From JAUUZT01 sp964654015 (lineage in GTDB: Bacteria > Chloroflexota > Dehalococcoidia > GIF9 > AB-539-J10), in the NCBI GenBank assembly GCA_964654015.1, contig CAZZHQ010000096.1, positions 1 to 9,697 on the forward strand: a DNA stretch of 9,697 nucleotides, read 5' to 3'. Position numbers and translations under genes: made by a program. Position 1 is the stretch's first letter. Each line of letters starts with the position of its first letter. The notes beneath the pieces are model-generated. The model searched no databases, was not told where the DNA came from, and saw only the letters and a program-made list of their open reading frames with translations. Below, piece by piece: positions 6,882-9,697 of the stretch.

Positions 6882-7880
6882 ATTAATCTTACGTCCCCCC
6901 TAGCTTATGAGGATAGAGATGATGCGCGCCATTTCTATGATAAGGAAGATTATTACGAATGGTGGTATTTTGATGCTCAATTGGAAAACGGGTATAAGTG
7001 TGTAGTGAACTTCGATCATCCTGCCCAATTCGTGGTGAATCACCCTTCTACTGTACAAATCGACATATATACGCCTGAAGGGGAAAAATATAGCGAGCTA
7101 AAAGAGTTTGATAAAGGTAAATGTAGTGCTTCGGAAGATCACTGCGATGTCCGAATGGGTGCCAATTTTGTGCGTCAGGAAAATGACGTTTACAAGATGT
7201 CAGTACATATCAAGGGTGGCTTTCTACAGAGTGAGCGGGATATAGGCGCCGATCTCGCCTTCAAAAATAAGCTTCCAAGTTGGAAACCTCAAGGGACAGG
7301 CTTACTATATGCCGGTAAAGATGGACATATACATGGTTGGATAGTTGCAATGCCAAAAGCCGATGTCGAAGGAACATTATACTTCGACGGGAAATCGTTG
7401 CCAGTTAGAGGAAACCGTGGGTACCATGATCACAACTGGGGGACCACGAATAGTTATAATCACTTTAGCCGCTGGTACTGGGCAAGGCTACATGATCCTA
7501 AATATACTTTGATATATGGCTATGTGTATCCTGCAAAGGAGGCAGATAAAATTGTATCACTCCTGTATTTGGCAAAGGATGGCACTCCAGTTCTAACTAC
7601 CAATAGATTTGAACTGAAGGAAAAGAAAAAAGAAACGGATAGAGAAAGTGGTAAGTCATTTGCTACAAATCTTTTAATAAATTGTCGGAAAAAAGATGTT
7701 CAGGTGAAGTGTAGTGTGAGTACCAAGAATGTGGTTGAGATCGCTCAACTCCCAACAAATACCAATTGGCCGCAATATTACTTCAGATTTCTCGCTCAAT
7801 ACAAAGCTGAGATTAAGATGCACGGCCTTGTTGACAACATTTGTGGCGAGACTATACATGAACATGTGATTCTCAGATAA
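6879..7880 (+). CDS. CrtC/AttH-like lipocalin-fold protein, function unknown
   Basis: This 333-residue soluble protein, with no signal peptide or membrane segment, carries the marks of the carotenoid 1,2-hydratase (CrtC)/AttH-like lipocalin superfamily. These are YYEWWYFDAQLENG near the N-terminus (25-38) and GYHDHNWG at 181-188, the family's GxGYxDHNWG box, whose His and Asp are candidates for catalysis. Family members are two-domain beta-barrels that hydrate carotenoids, catalyse cyclisation or pericyclic reactions in some natural-product pathways, or are uncharacterised. No carotenoid genes are nearby, so a carotenoid role is unlikely; hydration, isomerisation or binding of the imported compound or its product is inference. 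The gene lies 58 nt after livF and 106 nt before AOR, in the same direction. A Lys/Glu-rich stretch (KEKKKETDRESGKS) probably forms a surface loop between the two barrel halves. Confidence 0.7.
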   Translation: MINLTSPLAYEDRDDARHFYDKEDYYEWWYFDAQLENGYKCVVNFDHPAQFVVNHPSTVQIDIYTPEGEKYSELKEFDKGKCSASEDHCDVRMGANFVRQENDVYKMSVHIKGGFLQSERDIGADLAFKNKLPSWKPQGTGLLYAGKDGHIHGWIVAMPKADVEGTLYFDGKSLPVRGNRGYHDHNWGTTNSYNHFSRWYWARLHDPKYTLIYGYVYPAKEADKIVSLLYLAKDGTPVLTTNRFELKEKKKETDRESGKSFATNLLINCRKKDVQVKCSVSTKNVVEIAQLPTNTNWPQYYFRFLAQYKAEIKMHGLVDNICGETIHEHVILR

Positions 7881-7972
7881 CTTAGTCGTGAGCGCGCAGA
7901 CAATAACTGTGCATGATTAGCAATAGGTATCCAAATCAGAGTCATAAATACAGCAAAGGAAAAAATTTAAAT

Positions 7973-7989
7973 AAGGAATGCGTGCTATG
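7973..7989 (+). promoter_or_regulatory. AOR ribosome binding site deciding the start
   Basis: AAGGA (7973-7977) directly abuts the first ATG (7978), which leaves no spacer, but is nine bases from the in-frame ATG at 7987. The later start gives MLSRIIRVDLSTNKI, the usual AOR N-terminus. Confidence 0.6.
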
Positions 7990-9645
7990 TTAAGTAGAAT
8001 TATTCGTGTAGATTTATCGACAAATAAAATTCTTCAGGAAGATATTCCTGAAGAATGGCTTCCTCTTGGCGGGAGAGGCTTAACTTCAACAATTTTATCA
8101 AAGGAAGTCGACCCCAAATGCGATCCTCTAAGCCCAGGCAATAAATTAATTATTTCTCCTGGCTTGTTTGGCGGCACAATAATACCATCATCGAGTAGAC
8201 TCTCCATAGGAGCAAAAAGTCCTTTAACCGGGGGAATAAAAGAATCAAATGTCGGCGGAATCGCAGGACAAATGATTGCCAAACACGAGATAAGAGCAAT
8301 AATAATTGAGAACTGTTCCAATACCGGCGTGAAATACCTCGAGATCGCAGATGACGGGATTTTCCTTCACAACTTCAATGATGACCCTTATATGGGTAAT
8401 TATAAACTGGCAAATATTTTTCAAGAGAAGTTTAACAGTGAACTGGGCATATTGTCTGTTGGTCCCGCAGGAATGAGGAAAATGCTATCCGCCTCAGTAG
8501 CAGGGTCAGATAATGAGAAAAGACCCTCAAGAGCGGCAGGCAGGGGTGGCATTGGTGCCGTCATGGGATCAAAGGGATTAAAAGCTGTTGTAATACATCC
8601 CTCAAAAAAACTGAGACCACAACCAACGGAAACTCTTAGAAGGGCTGTAAAGGAATTTACGCAATCTGTTAAAGGAAACCCTTCTGTTGCAGCTCTTCAT
8701 CACTTTGGTACAGCAGGGGTCATAGATTTTGCCTGTCAACTAGGTAGCTTTCCCACACATTCATTTCGCAAAGGTTCTTTCGATATGTGGCAAAAGATTA
8801 ATGGTGCAAAACTCGTTGAAATGCAGAGAGAAAGAAGAGGAAAATGGTCTCATAAGTGCATGCCTGCTTGTATTATAGGCTGCTCGAATGTTTTTCATGA
8901 TAAGGATGGCCATTACATCACAGCAAGCCTCGAATATGAAACATTATGCCTGTGTGGCTCGAATATCGACATAGATGATATAGATACAATCGCGAAGATA
9001 GATCATGCATGTGATGATGTAGGCATTGATACCATTGAGTTTGGCGGCAGCATAGGAGTAGCCATGGATGAAGGAAAAATCGACTACGGAGATGGCGATA
9101 GAATATTGAGACTTATTTATGAGATTGGCAGAGGAACAAAAGAGGGTAATCTTTATGGCAATGGAGTTGTACATCTGGGCAAAGAAATTGGCGCAAAGAG
9201 AATACCGGCCACAATGGGGCAAGGTAATCCTGGCCATGATCCAAGGACTTTCAATGGCACCGGTGTGACCTATTGCACAAGCCCAATGGGCGCTGATCAT
9301 ACTGCAGGGCTGGTATTTAGTCCTCAGAAAGAAGGAGCAGTTGAACTTTCAAGAGAAACACAAATAATCGTTATGCTTTGTGACACCTTTGGCCTCTGTA
9401 TTTTTGTTTCTCAAGGAGTAGAAGACCTTGTTAAGGTTTACAACGCTTTTTCTAATGCTGAACTGAGTACAGAAGAAATGAAAAAATGGGCGATCAGTTT
9501 ATTGCGAATGGAATCCGAATTTAATACGAAGGCGGGAGTCCCTCCTATTGAGCAACGTTGTGCAAGAATTTTCAGAGAGGAAAAGCTTCCCGAAAGCGGC
9601 AATATATTTGATACCGATTATGAAGAGATGAAGAAGATCTTTTGA
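7987..9645 (+). CDS. Aldehyde:ferredoxin oxidoreductase (AOR) family tungsten enzyme
   Basis: The 552-residue cytosolic enzyme belongs to the AOR family, which uses a tungsten or molybdenum bis-pterin and one [4Fe-4S] cluster, typically to oxidise aldehydes to acids with ferredoxin. N-terminal domain: VDLSTNKI, SRLSIGAKSPLTGGIKESNV and GRGGIGAVMGSKGLKAVV. Cluster ligands appear to be Cys291, Cys295 and Cys299 (CMPACIIGC, spacing Cx3Cx3C instead of Cx2Cx3C) with Cys471 in DTFGLC. The two DxxGx pterin motifs are DDVGID and DTFGLC; GHDPR and GADH are further family segments. The C-terminus (IFDTDYEEMKKIF) resembles the ending of the CMPxC subgroup, so the protein is close to complete, although its stop codon may come from an inserted element. 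Substrate unknown; homologues also include enzymes acting on non-aldehydes. Its 106-nt gap from the lipocalin-like gene holds no terminator or convincing promoter, so co-transcription is likely. Confidence 0.9.
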   Translation: MLSRIIRVDLSTNKILQEDIPEEWLPLGGRGLTSTILSKEVDPKCDPLSPGNKLIISPGLFGGTIIPSSSRLSIGAKSPLTGGIKESNVGGIAGQMIAKHEIRAIIIENCSNTGVKYLEIADDGIFLHNFNDDPYMGNYKLANIFQEKFNSELGILSVGPAGMRKMLSASVAGSDNEKRPSRAAGRGGIGAVMGSKGLKAVVIHPSKKLRPQPTETLRRAVKEFTQSVKGNPSVAALHHFGTAGVIDFACQLGSFPTHSFRKGSFDMWQKINGAKLVEMQRERRGKWSHKCMPACIIGCSNVFHDKDGHYITASLEYETLCLCGSNIDIDDIDTIAKIDHACDDVGIDTIEFGGSIGVAMDEGKIDYGDGDRILRLIYEIGRGTKEGNLYGNGVVHLGKEIGAKRIPATMGQGNPGHDPRTFNGTGVTYCTSPMGADHTAGLVFSPQKEGAVELSRETQIIVMLCDTFGLCIFVSQGVEDLVKVYNAFSNAELSTEEMKKWAISLLRMESEFNTKAGVPPIEQRCARIFREEKLPESGNIFDTDYEEMKKIF

Positions 9646-9697
9646 TCTGCTCCCCAAAAACTGGACCAGAAATGATGCGAAATTTTTGTGATGATAA
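9643..9697. mobile_element. Probable terminal end of an IS3-family insertion sequence (partial)
   Basis: The sequence beginning TGATCT at 9643, with TGGAC at 9662-9666, has the form of an IS3-family terminal inverted repeat. The E. coli IS3 end as I recall it also begins TGATCT, with TGGAC after the same 13-base interval. The window ends before any transposase can be read, so orientation and completeness are unknown; the minus strand is open in all three frames to the edge. If right, the element inserted at the very 3' end of the AOR gene and its TGA serves as that gene's stop. The match is from memory and limited to one end. Confidence 0.5.

Noticed and set aside
7881..7986. Separate promoter for the AOR gene (CATAAA near 7943-7948 as a -10).
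   Set aside because: No acceptable -35 at a suitable distance; no terminator before it, so read-through from upstream is simpler.

Overview
The window reads as one metabolic gene cluster of an anaerobic bacterium. A LexA/CI-like regulator lies on the minus strand at the left. Facing away from it are eight plus-strand genes that look like a single transcription unit: a saccharopine-dehydrogenase-fold oxidoreductase, a complete LIV-type (branched-chain amino acid/amide family) ABC importer, a CrtC/AttH-like lipocalin-fold protein, and a tungsten-type aldehyde:ferredoxin oxidoreductase (AOR) family enzyme. The AOR enzyme is the main pointer to an anaerobe. The binding protein has a bacterial lipoprotein signal, so this is probably not an archaeon. 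I cannot place the phylum; an anaerobic Chloroflexota, Desulfobacterota or Firmicutes-type genome would all fit.

Layout. Bases 1-73 hold nothing I can support. Bases 74-652 (minus) encode the XRE/S24-type regulator. Bases 653-896 are a divergent control region with three copies of TGTCAA/TTGACA, two of them serving as plausible -35 boxes of opposed promoters, followed by a leader of about 90 nt with a short direct repeat. Then on the plus strand: 897-2081 dehydrogenase, 2134-3411 livK-type binding lipoprotein, 3423-3471 a strong RNA hairpin, 3486-4349 livH, 4394-5350 livM, 5337-6080 livG (overlapping livM), 6098-6820 livF, 6879-7880 lipocalin-like protein, and 7987-9645 AOR. The last bases (9643-9697) look like the end of an IS3-family element, whose first three bases also supply the AOR stop codon.

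How the genes may work together (inference): the importer brings in a small amino acid-, amide- or carboxylate-like compound. The dehydrogenase could oxidise or cleave it in the way saccharopine or lysine 6-dehydrogenases do, giving an aldehyde. The AOR-family enzyme could then oxidise that aldehyde to an acid and reduce ferredoxin. The lipocalin-fold protein would handle a hydration, cyclisation or binding step. No substrate can be read from the sequence. The gene set does not match a catabolic operon that I know, and it is the main candidate here for an undescribed system.

Several starts were moved downstream of the longest open frame because good Shine-Dalgarno sites decide them: livH to 3486, the lipocalin-like gene to 6879, and AOR to 7987.
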